Assembly (NCBI GenBank): GCA_963769115.1
Contig: CAVYKN010000002.1
Location: 62,001 to 126,000, forward strand
Source: DASTFY01 sp963769115
GTDB lineage: Bacteria > Actinomycetota > Acidimicrobiia > Acidimicrobiales > Ilumatobacteraceae
Direction: 5' to 3'
DNA length: 64,000 bases
A program made the translations under genes and the position numbers. The notes beneath the pieces are model-generated. The model was not told the DNA's origin, did not search any database, and was given only the letters and a program-made list of their open reading frames with translations. Shown here one piece after another: positions 41,140 through 50,508 of this stretch (position 1 is the first letter of the stretch; every line of letters starts with the position of its first letter).

Positions 41140-42729
41140 TCAGCTGGCGCGGCGTCGGGCCCGCAGGACGACGTCGTCGACGTGGTGCGAAGCAGAGGCG
41201 GCCCCGGCCGGGCGTGGTCGCTTCTCGTGAACCTCGATCTCCCATGCCGGTGAGTCGGCGAGCGCAGCCGCGAAGTCATCGACGCGTACGTACGCGTCTG
41301 GATCGAACGGCCGGCTGTGGGCCGCCGTGTCGATCGGCGCCCGCATCGGCTCGAGATCGTGGCCCACGACGAGCAGCGTGCCACCCGGGGCAACCGCGTT
41401 CAGCAGGTTGTGAACGCCGCGGCCATCGGGTGTGCGAGGGATCGATGCGTACTGCGCCGACACGAGTTCGAACGCCGCGGTCTCGTATGCATCGAGTGCG
41501 TTCGCGTCCGCGTGATGGCGCTCGACAACCAGATCGCGACGCTTGGCCTCGCCATCGACCCGGTCCAGCGCGCGCTGCGAGATGTCACTCGCCGTCACGT
41601 TCCAACCCTGCTCGGCCAGCCAGAGCGCGTCGCCGCCCTCGCCGGCTCCGACGTCGAGTGCGCGGCCAGGCGCGAGGCCGCTGATCTCCTTCACGAGTGT
41701 GCCGTTCGGGTTCCCACTCCACATCTGGGCGCCCACGTACCGACGATCCCAGTCGGCCTCGTTGGCCGATGGCCGAGCTGCAGCTCGGATGTCATCGTCG
41801 GCGAGACTGAAGCTGATCATGGCGCCGACCCGGCTGCCGTCGGCGGCGGCCTGCAACACCTGCTGGCTCGGATCGGTCACGTTGCCGGCCGCGTAGAGGC
41901 CCGGTACGGCCGTCGCCCCCGTCGCGTCCGTCTCCACGAAGTCCCCGAGACCGGTCGGGTGCACCGCTGCTCGGAGACCGAGCGCCGCGAACGGTTCGAT
42001 GCGCACCTTGAACCTGGGGCTGACCACGACCGTGTCGGCGTCGATGCGGGCGTGGTCCGCCAACTCGACCGCTGCGACGTTCTCATCGGCACCCATGACG
42101 ATGCGGCTCACTTGTCCGTGCACGACGTCCACGCCGCCGGCGCGCAGGGCATCGAGCTCGGCGTCGTCCACGCCGACAGGATCATGGAGCACGACGGTGA
42201 GCTGGGCGCTCAGCTGGCGGAACAGCGGAGCGGTGTGGAGCCCCCTCGGGTGGGTGACGATCTGGACGATGCGCCGGTCGCGGACCTCGTAGCCGTGGCA
42301 GAACGGACAGTGGATGACGTCGCGGCCCCAGTGGTCCGCGAGGCCGTCGATGTCCGGGAGCTCGTCCACCAGGCCGGTGGCGGCAAGGACCCGACGCGCG
42401 ACGACGGTGTGACCGCCGACGAGCTCCACGCGGAAACGGTCGTCGTCGATGCGGGTCACACCACTCACGCGGCCAGCGAGGATCTCGCCGCCGTAGCTGC
42501 GGACCTCCTCACGACCGACGGCGATCAGCTCTGACGGTGGAAGCCCTTCATGACCGAGGTAGCTGTGCATGTGCTCGGCGGGGGCGTTTCGCGGCTCGCC
42601 GGCGTCGACGACGATCACGGATCGGCGCTGACGCCCGAGTTGGAGCGCGGCGGCCAGGCCGGCGGCCGATCCTCCGACGACGGCAACGTCGCAGTGCCGC
42701 TCGACGGTGAGTGAGGCGTGGTTCGTCAT
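41140..42729 (-). CDS. Fused thioredoxin-reductase-like oxidoreductase / SAM methyltransferase
   Basis: From ATG 42729 this 529-residue protein has two domains. Residues 1 to about 315 form a FAD/NAD(P) oxidoreductase: VAVVGGSAAGLAAALQLGRQ, redox CPFCHGYEVRD and AVPGLYAAGNVTDPSQQV. Residues of about 330-529 form a class I methyltransferase with GRALDVGAGEGGDALWLAEQ and VSAQYASIP. The fusion is known in actinobacteria as a bifunctional annotation without a settled substrate. It might reduce and methylate a toxic element or electrophile. The divergent XRE-cupin gene and the palindrome between them suggest inducible control. Confidence 0.9.
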   Translation of the reverse strand: MTNHASLTVERHCDVAVVGGSAAGLAAALQLGRQRRSVIVVDAGEPRNAPAEHMHSYLGHEGLPPSELIAVGREEVRSYGGEILAGRVSGVTRIDDDRFRVELVGGHTVVARRVLAATGLVDELPDIDGLADHWGRDVIHCPFCHGYEVRDRRIVQIVTHPRGLHTAPLFRQLSAQLTVVLHDPVGVDDAELDALRAGGVDVVHGQVSRIVMGADENVAAVELADHARIDADTVVVSPRFKVRIEPFAALGLRAAVHPTGLGDFVETDATGATAVPGLYAAGNVTDPSQQVLQAAADGSRVGAMISFSLADDDIRAAARPSANEADWDRRYVGAQMWSGNPNGTLVKEISGLAPGRALDVGAGEGGDALWLAEQGWNVTASDISQRALDRVDGEAKRRDLVVERHHADANALDAYETAAFELVSAQYASIPRTPDGRGVHNLLNAVAPGGTLLVVGHDLEPMRAPIDTAAHSRPFDPDAYVRVDDFAAALADSPAWEIEVHEKRPRPAGAASASHHVDDVVLRARRRAS

Positions 42730-42769
42730 GGCATCGACGATAGGGTCCGTCCCAGAAGGTGCACGAGCT

Positions 42770-42786
42770 CTTGCGATATTCGCAAG
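42770..42786. promoter_or_regulatory. Palindromic operator for the XRE-cupin regulator
   Basis: CTTGCGA-TAT-TCGCAAG is a perfect 7-bp inverted repeat with a 3-base centre, in the 73-base gap between the fused oxidoreductase and the divergent XRE-cupin gene. Size and symmetry fit a dimeric XRE protein. It is 16 bases before the regulator start and 40 before the fusion gene, so it could repress both. It contains the word TTGCGATATTCGCAA, which is easy to search for. Confidence 0.6.
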
Positions 42787-42802
42787 AAGCGGTGAAGGAC
42801 CG

Positions 42803-43399
42803 ATGGCCGAGCTCAACGGAATCGAACAGGTCGTTCGCACCCGGCTGCGAAGTCTTCGGCAAACGCTGGGTCTGTCTCTCGACGAGCTCGGCGCACGTAC
42901 CAACCTCAGCCCCTCCACCATCAGCAGGGTCGAGACCGGCAAGCGCACGATCAGCCTCGACATCCTGCTACCACTGGCTGCGGCCCTCCAGGTCGACCTC
43001 GACGCACTTCTCGACGTGCGCAGCGACGACGACGTGGTCATCCGCCCGGTGCCGAACAGCGCCGGCGGGCGCACAACCTGGATGCTGAGCCGACCCACGG
43101 GCAGCACGATCGCCATCAAGATGCGACTCGAACCGACCCGCACCGCCGCCGAGCAGCGCGTCCACCCCGGTCACGACTGGTTCTTCGTCATGGAAGGACG
43201 GGTGCGCCTGTCGCTCGGCGAACGCGAGCTCACCGTCGAAACAGGCGAGGCCGCCGAGTTCGCCACGATGACGCCGCACGCCATCGAAGCCGTCGGCGGC
43301 CCGGCCGAGCTCATCATGATCTTCGACCGCGACGGCCAGCGCGCCCACGTCCATCATCGAGCAAACCGCGGCCGCCCTGAGTGGCATAGGCGCAGGTAG
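42803..43399 (+). CDS. XRE-family regulator with C-terminal cupin domain
   Basis: This 198-residue regulator starts at ATG 42803. It has an N-terminal HTH (LRQTLGLSLDELGARTNLSP, STISRVETGKRTISLDILL) and a C-terminal cupin (HPGHDWFFVMEGRVRLSLGE, ATMTPHAIEAVGG) that probably senses a small molecule or metal. The two cupin histidines in VHPGHDW could bind metal. It is divergent from the fused oxidoreductase/methyltransferase, so that gene is its most likely target. Confidence 0.92.
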   Translation: MAELNGIEQVVRTRLRSLRQTLGLSLDELGARTNLSPSTISRVETGKRTISLDILLPLAAALQVDLDALLDVRSDDDVVIRPVPNSAGGRTTWMLSRPTGSTIAIKMRLEPTRTAAEQRVHPGHDWFFVMEGRVRLSLGERELTVETGEAAEFATMTPHAIEAVGGPAELIMIFDRDGQRAHVHHRANRGRPEWHRRR

Positions 43400-43403
43400 G
43401 CGG

Positions 43404-43439
43404 TATGATGACGGGTGGCGTGAGCCTCGGCGGAGGCTC
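43404..43439 (+). promoter_or_regulatory. Candidate -10 box and leader hairpin before the methyltransferase
   Basis: TATGAT (43404-43409) is a good -10 hexamer about 60 bases before the methyltransferase ATG. It is followed by GAGCCTC-GGCG-GAGGCTC (43422-43439), an exact 7-bp stem. No clear -35 hexamer is visible at normal spacing. It could be the main promoter for entry into the polysaccharide locus. Confidence 0.3.
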
Positions 43440-43466
43440 CCAAGGACACAGGGTTCGGCGGCAGAG

Positions 43467-44381
43467 ATGAACGAAGCGGAGATCGAGCGGTTTTGGGCTG
43501 CGCATCCCTGCGGCGACGCGCTCGTCGGGGGCCTGGACGACCGCTTCGGCGGTGACCACGAGACGTTCTTCCGGTCGTACGACCAGTGGCGCTACGAGCT
43601 GGAGTACCACATCCCCGCGTGCCTGGACGACATGGACGTCAGCGGCCGTCGCGTCCTCGAGATCGGCCTGGGCCAGGGTGCCGAGGCCGAGCAGCTCATC
43701 CGCCGCGGCGCCCGTTGGTCCGGGTTGGACCTGACCAGCACCTCCGTCGTCCGGGTACGGCGACGGCTGGAGGTCCGCAACCTCCCCAACGAGGACGTGC
43801 GCGCCGGGAGCGTGGTTGACATCCCGTGGCCCGACAACACGTTCGACATCGTGTTCAGCCACGGCGTGCTCCACCATGTGCCCGACATCCTCGCCGCGCA
43901 GGCCGAGATCCACCGCGTGCTGAAGCCGGGCGGGAAGCTCGTCGTGATGCTGTACGCCCGCCGCTCGCTCAACTACCTGGTGTCGATCGCGGGCCTGCGG
44001 CGCCTGGCCATCCTCGCCGCCTACCCGTTCGCCCGCCTCGGTCTGATCCACCCGAAGGGCATGCTGGGGCAGCACCTGCGCCAGGCCCGCCAGGCCGGGC
44101 TGCGTGAGTACCTGCGGCTCGGGCGGTTCACCCACCACAGCACGGACGGGCCGGAGAGCCCCTTCTCCCGCGTCTACGACCTGGACGACGTCCGCCGCGA
44201 CTTCCCATCGTTCCGGGTTGAGCACAGCTTCAAGCGGTTCATGCACGCTCCCCCGCTCCCCGTCCACAAGCTGCCGGGTGGGTCACTGATGGGCTGGCAC
44301 CTGTGGGTGGACCTCAGGCCCCGGGCGCTCGACCGCTCGAGCGCGTCGACTCAGAGCTCGAACGCGCAGCTCAGCGCCTGA
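43467..44381 (+). CDS. Class I SAM-dependent methyltransferase
   Basis: This 304-residue methyltransferase has motif I VLEIGLGQGAEAEQLIRRG, an acidic second motif WSGLDLTSTSVV, and FDIVFSHGVLHHVPDILA with KPGGKLVVMLYARRS, typical of the UbiE/Methyltransf_11 fold. The extra N-terminal sequence (AEIERFWAAHPCG) and C-terminal region are shared with enzymes in sugar and lipid loci. It ends 31 bases into the convergent heparinase-like gene. It may methylate a sugar or lipid carrier made nearby, an inference from position. Confidence 0.88.
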   Translation: MNEAEIERFWAAHPCGDALVGGLDDRFGGDHETFFRSYDQWRYELEYHIPACLDDMDVSGRRVLEIGLGQGAEAEQLIRRGARWSGLDLTSTSVVRVRRRLEVRNLPNEDVRAGSVVDIPWPDNTFDIVFSHGVLHHVPDILAAQAEIHRVLKPGGKLVVMLYARRSLNYLVSIAGLRRLAILAAYPFARLGLIHPKGMLGQHLRQARQAGLREYLRLGRFTHHSTDGPESPFSRVYDLDDVRRDFPSFRVEHSFKRFMHAPPLPVHKLPGGSLMGWHLWVDLRPRALDRSSASTQSSNAQLSA

Positions 44382-46340
44382 CCCGGCGCCAGCACCCCGG
44401 TGCCGGCCAGCAGCGGCGCCGGCACCTTCGTCCCGAACCCGGGCGAGTACCAGCCACACGGCGGATCCTCCTGCCCGCGGATGACCTGCCAGGTCAGTGC
44501 CGGATCGAGGTGCAGGATCGCTCCCCGCTCGCTCCCCGGCCAGCGCAGCTCCGCGGTGTGGCCGTCGAGCCGGCAGGTGACGTCGGGACCGAGGGGAAGG
44601 CTGAGCCGGACCGGGTGCGATGACCCGTCGACGAGCTCGTCGGCTAGTTCGTCGACGATGGTCAACCGCGACGCCTCGCGGTCGAGCTCGACACGCCGGC
44701 GGTGCCGCACGCGGTTCGTCCCGTCGGGAGTAGCCGTCGTGCTCGGCGACCCAGCGGGCCACGGGCGTGCCGTCGAGCCCGACGGTCTCGAGCAGCCACG
44801 TGTTCGCGTGGCGGGTCCAGAGGAACGGTCCACCGGACTCCGACTGGTCACGACCGTCGACCTCCAGCGTGGCGTGCCCTGCCGTTCCGCGGAAGTAGGC
44901 CCTCCACGCGGGCTCGCCGTGGTAGCAGTACGTCCCAGGGTCGGCGACGATCTCGACACCGTCGACGCGGAGCTCGATGGCCAGCGCGTCGGCGTGTGCG
45001 TGAGCCGCGATCGACAGGAAGCCGTGAGGACCGGCGTCGCCGCGGCACCAGATCTCCCGCCCTTCGGACGACCGCCCCCGCACGATGACCATCCCAGCGT
45101 CGCCGAGCACGCTCGGCCGCTCCACCGGGCGCGGACGCTCCGGCCGCAGGCGACCCTCGAGGACAGACCCGAGGAGCTGGGTTCGGACGTCGGCCCCGGG
45201 CAGCGACGGCCACCAGGGCAGCGCGCCGGCCGCCTCCGCGCCCGTCGTGAGCAGTGAGGCCCACCGGTTGGCGTCGGCCCCGTCGACCACCAGCCCGATC
45301 CCGTCGTCGCCGTCGCCCTGGCGCGGCGGTTGGAACCGGACGTCGACGATGGCGGCCAGTGCGTCGGTCATGCGCACGATGGGGTCTCCGAGACCGGCCG
45401 GTACAGGCTGGCCTGCGCACACCAGCTCGGCCGCGGCCACGAGGGCCAGCTCGAGGACGAGGCCGTGGTAGTCGCTGGCCAGCTCGCGGTTGAGGCCGGA
45501 CGGGAACGTCTGTGCCGCCATCTCGTCCTGCAGCAGCTCCAGGGCGTCAGCGGCCCACCGCCCGCTGGACGGAAGCCACGGGAAGGCCGTGGCGGCGACG
45601 AACTGCCCGGCGGCCTCGGCGATCACGTGGTTGTTGGCCGACGACCCGGTGCTGACGAGCGCGGCCAGGTAGCGGTGATGGGCGTCGAGCTGAGCGTGGA
45701 ACGCCGGGTTGCGCTCGAAGAGGTCCACCACCGGAGACCAGGCGTCCAGCAGGCGTCGGACCCAGGTCCACGAGATCAGCCGGATGCCCAGCTCGATCCC
45801 GCTGGTCCAGTGCACCCCGGTCAGGAACGGGTTGACGGCCCACCAGTCCCGGAGGTGCTCCTCCACCCGCCGGGCGTAGACCTCCTCGCCGGTCACGTGG
45901 TAGGCGGCGGCCAGGATCGTGAGGTGGTGGTGCCGCGAGAGCTCCCAGATCTGCTTGATGGTCCCGACCTGGTCCTCGTCGCGGTACGGGATCGAGAAGG
46001 CGTAGCTGCGGTCGGGGGCCCGCCGGCCGGTGATCGGGTCCCGGAACCAGTCGGGCGCGACGAGGTCCTCCCGCACCACGCCGAGGACCTCGAAGGAGCC
46101 GGCGAGGATCTCGTCGGCGCGGGCCACGAGGCTCTTCAGGGCGGCCGGGTCGACCGCCTGCTCGTCGAACGGCTCCAGCTTCCCGCGGAACGTGGCACCG
46201 GGAGCAACGGAAGCGACGACCCGAGGCTCCGGCGTCCAGGAGCGACGCCAGGCCTTCTTGACGGCCTGGTGCCGGACGCGGTGAGCCATCTCGGCCGGCG
46301 ACATCGCCATCAGCCGGCGGGCGTACCAGCCCGCCTTCAC
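44351..46340 (-). CDS. Heparinase II/III-like polysaccharide lyase family protein (one frame break)
   Basis: GTG 46340 overlaps the upstream stop (GTGA). The N-terminal part (KAGWYARRLMAMSPAEMAHR) and an alpha/alpha toroid with HWTSGIELGIRLISW and SSANNHVIAEAAGQFVA match heparinase II/III-like proteins. The C-terminal beta-sheet domain holds FLSIAAHAHADALAIELRVD and IVADPGTYCYHGEPAWR, catalytic-region motifs of the family. The frame changes near 44730. The rest, RRVELDREASRLTIVDEL, completes a protein of about 662 residues. There is no signal peptide. Family members cleave uronate polysaccharides, and in export loci they may trim or edit the product. Confidence 0.87.
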
Positions 46341-48523
46341 GACAGGCGCGAGCCGAGCTTGACCGTGTCGCCCCGGGCGACGCTCTCGCTCACGGCCAGG
46401 GTGGCGTCGGTGACGGCGAAGAGGGCTTCGGGCGTGATCGGCATCGCGCCGCCCGTCCGCACCGCCTGGACGAAGGCCTCGAGCTCGGCCTTCTGGCCCT
46501 TGTCGACCGACAGGCCCGCCCGCCAGCGGCGCTTGCGCCGGCCGGCCCACAGGGAGGCCGAGCGGAAGTTGTCCAGCCGGGCCGCCTTGCCCCCGCCGAG
46601 CAGGTCCACCGTCTCCTTGGGGAAGCGCTTGTTGGCCGTGGTCACGTAGCTCACGGTACCGACCGAGCCGTCGTCGAAGCCGATCGTGATCTGCAGGTCG
46701 TCCACGCCTCCGCAGCTCGTGGCGTGCACCGACGTCGGCAGGGCGTCGAACCACCAGGCCAGCGTGTCGATGAAGTGGCCACCCTCGCCGCAGAAGCGCG
46801 TGCCCTCGGCGCTGGCATCGGCGTACCAGCTCGACGGGTCGACCGTGCCGGCGTTGACCAGGTACCGGGCCAGGCCCGGGCCGCCCGTCGTGCCGAAGCG
46901 CTGCTTGAGCGTCGTGAGGAGCGGCGAGAAGCGGCGGTTGAAGCCGACCTGCAGGCGGCCGTTGCCGGTCTCGGCGACGGTGGCCATGACGGCCTCGAGC
47001 TGCTCCTGCGAGATGGCGAGGGGCTTCTCGACGAAGACCGCCTTGCCGGCCCGCAGCGCCTCACAGGCCATGGACGCATGGGACTGGTGCCGGGTGGCGA
47101 TGACGACGGCGTCGATGGACTCGTCGGCGAGCAGCGCCCGGTAGTCGGTCCCCGCGGTCTCGAAGCCGAAGCGGCGCTGCGCCGTCATGCAGGAGAGCGA
47201 GCTGGCCGTGGCCACGTGGGCCAGGGCGACGTCCTCCCGGTCCTTCAGGTGCGGGAGCAGCATCGTCGAGGCGTAGTTGCCGGCGCCGATGAAGCCGATC
47301 CGCACCGGCTTCGTGGCCGGCCCGGACGGCGTCGAGCTGGTTTCGGCCTGGACCGGCCGGGACCGGACGACCGTGCGGGTCAGCGACACGTCCGTCGGGT
47401 ACTCGAACAGGAAGCCGATGCCCCGGAGCTCACCCTTGTCGAGCTGCTCATAGGTCTGTGCCGCGGTGTCGAACGGGGTGACGGCCGAGATCAGCCGGTC
47501 CAGCTCGATCTGGCCCTGAGCGAGCAGGTCCACGAAGCAGGCCAGGTTGCGGCCCTCGGTCCAGCGCACGTAGCCGACGGGATAGTCGACCCCCTGCTCC
47601 TCGTAGATCGGGTCGTAGCGACCGGGCCCGTACGAGCGGGAGAACCGGACGTCGAGCTCCTTCTCGTAGTACGCGTTCCAGGGGAGGTCGAGCGAGCACT
47701 TGCCGATGTCGATCACCCGGCCGCGATCGCGGGCCAGGCGGGCCGCCAGCTCGACCGGGGTGTTGGTGTCGCCGCCGGCGCTCAGGAAGATGGCGTCGGC
47801 GCCGAAGCCGCCCGTGAGCTCGGCCAGGGCAGCGACGACCCGCTCGAGGTCCGCGCCCTCGGGACCGGCCGCGCACACGGCACCCTGCTCCTCGGCCAGC
47901 GCGCAGCGCTCCGGGGAGATGTCGATGCCCACCACGCGCACGCCGTTGGCCCGCAGGAGCTGCACGAGGAGCTGGCCGATGAGGCCCAGGCCGATCACGC
48001 ACGCGACCTCGCCGAGCGCCATGTCGGCCTGGCGCAGGCCCTGCATGGCGATGGCGCCGACCGTGGTGAAGGCAGCGTGCCGGGGATCGACCTCGTCGGG
48101 GACCGGCACGCACAGGTTGACGGGGACCCAGTTGACCTCGGCGTGGAGGGCGTACTGGTTGCCGGCGCAGGCCACGCGCTGGCCGACGGCGAAGCCGGTC
48201 ACGCCGGCGCCCACCTCGATGACCGTCCCGCAGAGCGAATAGCCGAGGGGGGTGTAGGCGTCGAGGCGATTCATCACCTTCTTGAACGTCGCCTCGGGTC
48301 CCTGCTGGGCCAGCGTGTCCAGCACGCTGCGGACCTGGTCGGGCCGGGCCCGCACCTTGCCCAGCAGCGAGAGCTTGGCCTCGCCCACCTTCATCAGCTC
48401 GGTGCCGCTCGAGATCAACGAATATTCGGTGCGGACCAGCACACCACCCGGCCGGCAGGCGGGGACGGGCGCGTCGACGAGCGTCAGCTCACCGGTCTTG
48501 TAGTTCTGCGCGATCTGCTTCAT
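46337..48523 (-). CDS. Fused zinc-type dehydrogenase / Gfo-Idh-MocA oxidoreductase
   Basis: This 728-residue fusion begins with an MDR-type dehydrogenase half (residues 1 to about 390): LVRTEYSLISSGTELMKVG, LGYSLCGTVIEVGAGV and CVIGLGLIGQLLVQLLRANG. The second half (about 400-728) is a Gfo/Idh protein: RIGFIGAGNYASTMLLPHL, VFVEKPLAISQEQLEAV and FCGEGGHFIDTLAWWFD. The same fusion is often found beside heparinase-like genes in polysaccharide loci, as here. It may oxidise or epimerise a sugar in two steps. The zinc ligands of true alcohol dehydrogenases are not obvious in the first half. Confidence 0.9.
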   Translation of the reverse strand: MKQIAQNYKTGELTLVDAPVPACRPGGVLVRTEYSLISSGTELMKVGEAKLSLLGKVRARPDQVRSVLDTLAQQGPEATFKKVMNRLDAYTPLGYSLCGTVIEVGAGVTGFAVGQRVACAGNQYALHAEVNWVPVNLCVPVPDEVDPRHAAFTTVGAIAMQGLRQADMALGEVACVIGLGLIGQLLVQLLRANGVRVVGIDISPERCALAEEQGAVCAAGPEGADLERVVAALAELTGGFGADAIFLSAGGDTNTPVELAARLARDRGRVIDIGKCSLDLPWNAYYEKELDVRFSRSYGPGRYDPIYEEQGVDYPVGYVRWTEGRNLACFVDLLAQGQIELDRLISAVTPFDTAAQTYEQLDKGELRGIGFLFEYPTDVSLTRTVVRSRPVQAETSSTPSGPATKPVRIGFIGAGNYASTMLLPHLKDREDVALAHVATASSLSCMTAQRRFGFETAGTDYRALLADESIDAVVIATRHQSHASMACEALRAGKAVFVEKPLAISQEQLEAVMATVAETGNGRLQVGFNRRFSPLLTTLKQRFGTTGGPGLARYLVNAGTVDPSSWYADASAEGTRFCGEGGHFIDTLAWWFDALPTSVHATSCGGVDDLQITIGFDDGSVGTVSYVTTANKRFPKETVDLLGGGKAARLDNFRSASLWAGRRKRRWRAGLSVDKGQKAELEAFVQAVRTGGAMPITPEALFAVTDATLAVSESVARGDTVKLGSRLS

Positions 48524-50506
48524 CGGGGGTGTCCAGGTTCCTCAGGGGATCGATGTGCGGGTCGCCACGTCCACCGACGCATCCGACGAAGGGCGCCCAC
48601 GGGGGTGTCGCGGCCGAGCTGGCGCATCCACTCCTCGAGGGTGAGGAGGTGCCAGATCTCCTTCGAGCGGTCGGCGGCGCCCGAGCGGTCGCTGCGGATG
48701 AGCTGCTCCAGGGTCTCGCGCCGGATGTAGCCGTCGTTGACGAGGACGCCGTTGGGCAGCAGGTCGTCGACCATCTCGGCCAGGTCCCGACGGACCCAGG
48801 CCCGGAGCGGCACGGAGAACAGACCCTTCGGCCGGTTGACGATCTGGTCGGGCAGGATGCCGGCGGCGGCCCGCTTCAGGATGTCCTTCCTGCTGCGGCC
48901 GTTGATCTTCTGGGCGCCCGTGGCCCGGAACGCGGCCCGTGCCACTTCGATGTCGACGTACGGGACCCGCACCTCGGTGGAAGCGGCCATGCTCGAGCGG
49001 TCCGTGTAGGTCAGGTTGAGGCCGACCAGGAACAGCTGCAGATCCGTCATGCACATGCGGTTGACGGGATCGTCGAAGCCGGTCGAGTTGTAGATGCGGG
49101 CGTGCTCGTCGACCAGGGTCTGGACGTGCGGGGCCAGGTGGGGCTGCAGGAGGTCCTGCAGCTCGGCCGGCTCGTACTGCGTGTAGCTCCGCCGGAAGGC
49201 GGGCTCCTCGGCCAGGGAGGCGAAGGACACGAAGCGCTTGGCGAATCGGACGGAGCGCAGCCCGCGCGACCCGACGGCGACCGGCAGCTTGTCCACCGCG
49301 CCTTCGAGCGCGGCGCGAGCGGCGCGGGGCGCCTTGCGGTAGCGGGCGGCCAGCAGGCAGGCGTAGTGCTTGCGGTAGCCGCCGAAGAGCTCGTCAGCGC
49401 CCATGCCCGACAGGAGGACCTTCACGCCGGCCTCGCGGGCGGCGCGGCAGATCAGGACGGTGTTCATGGCCGCCGGGTCGCCGATCGGCTCGTCGAGGGC
49501 GTCGACCATCGACGGCAGCATCCCGACGACGTCAGGAGCGATCTCGATCTCGTGCAGCTTCACGCCGAACTGGCGGGCGACGATCCGGGCGTGCGCGAGG
49601 TCGTCGGGCATCGCCTCGAGCTTCTGGTCCTCGGGCCGGAAGCCGATCGTGTAGGCGTCGATGGCCTCGTTCTCGCGACGGGCCAGGGCGGTCACCAGGC
49701 TCGAGTCCAGCCCGCCCGACAGGAAGGTGGAGACGGGCACGTCTGCGATCAGGTGCGCGGAGACGGAGTCCTCCAGGATCGCCGTCAGCTCTTCGGCTTC
49801 GATGCCCTGGTCCCGGTGGCCGAGCTCCTCGACGGGGTCGAAGTAGCGGTGCACCCGCATCGGCTGCCCGGGCCGCTTCTCAGCCCAGCACCCGGCGGGC
49901 AGCTTCTCCACGCCGCTGATGGCGCAGTGGCTCTCCGGCACCCAGTAGTAGAGCAGCGAGGCGGCGATGGCCGTGGGGTCCACCTCGACGTCGCCGAGCA
50001 CGGTCCGCAGCGCCTTGAGCTCGCTGGCGAAGGCCAGGCCCTTGCCACGCTCGGCCACGAACAGCGGCTTGATGCCGAAGTGGTCCCGGGCCAGCACCAG
50101 GCGGCCGGTGGCCTGCTCGAGCAGCGCGAGAGCGAACATGCCGCGGAAGCGGCGCAGCCAGGCCTCGCCGCCGAAGCGCCACGCCTCGAGCACGACCTCG
50201 GTGTCCGACGCGGTGCGGAAGCGCACCCCGTGGCTCTCGAGCTCGGCCCGGAGCTGCTTGTAGTTGTAGAGCTCGCCGTTGTAGACGAGGGCGATGCCGT
50301 CCTTGATGAACGGCTGGTTGGCCTCCGTGCTGAGGTCGATGATGGCCAGGCGCCGGTGCACCAGGGCGGCCCGCACCGGAGCCTCCTCGGTGAGGTAGAG
50401 GCCGTCGCCGTCCGGGCCACGGTGGGCGATGCGGTCCGACATGGCGCGGCGCAGCGCCTGCCAGATCGGTGGTGGGCCAGTCGACGAGGCCCGCGATGCC
50501 GCACAC
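48520..50506 (-). CDS. asnB: Glutamine-dependent amidotransferase, asparagine synthetase B type (one frame break)
   Basis: GTG 50506 is followed directly by TGC, giving the N-terminal Cys nucleophile in CGIAGLVDWPTTDLAGAA. After a break near 50460 the frame resumes as MSDRIAHRGPDGDGLYL. The glutaminase part has YNGELYNYKQLR, and the synthetase part has STFLSGGLDSSLVTAL (ATP pyrophosphatase loop). It is about 661 residues. Inside a polysaccharide locus such enzymes can amidate uronic acids of a glycan (as proposed for WbpS) rather than make free asparagine. It overlaps the fused dehydrogenase start by four bases. Confidence 0.9.
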
Positions 50507-50508
50507 GG

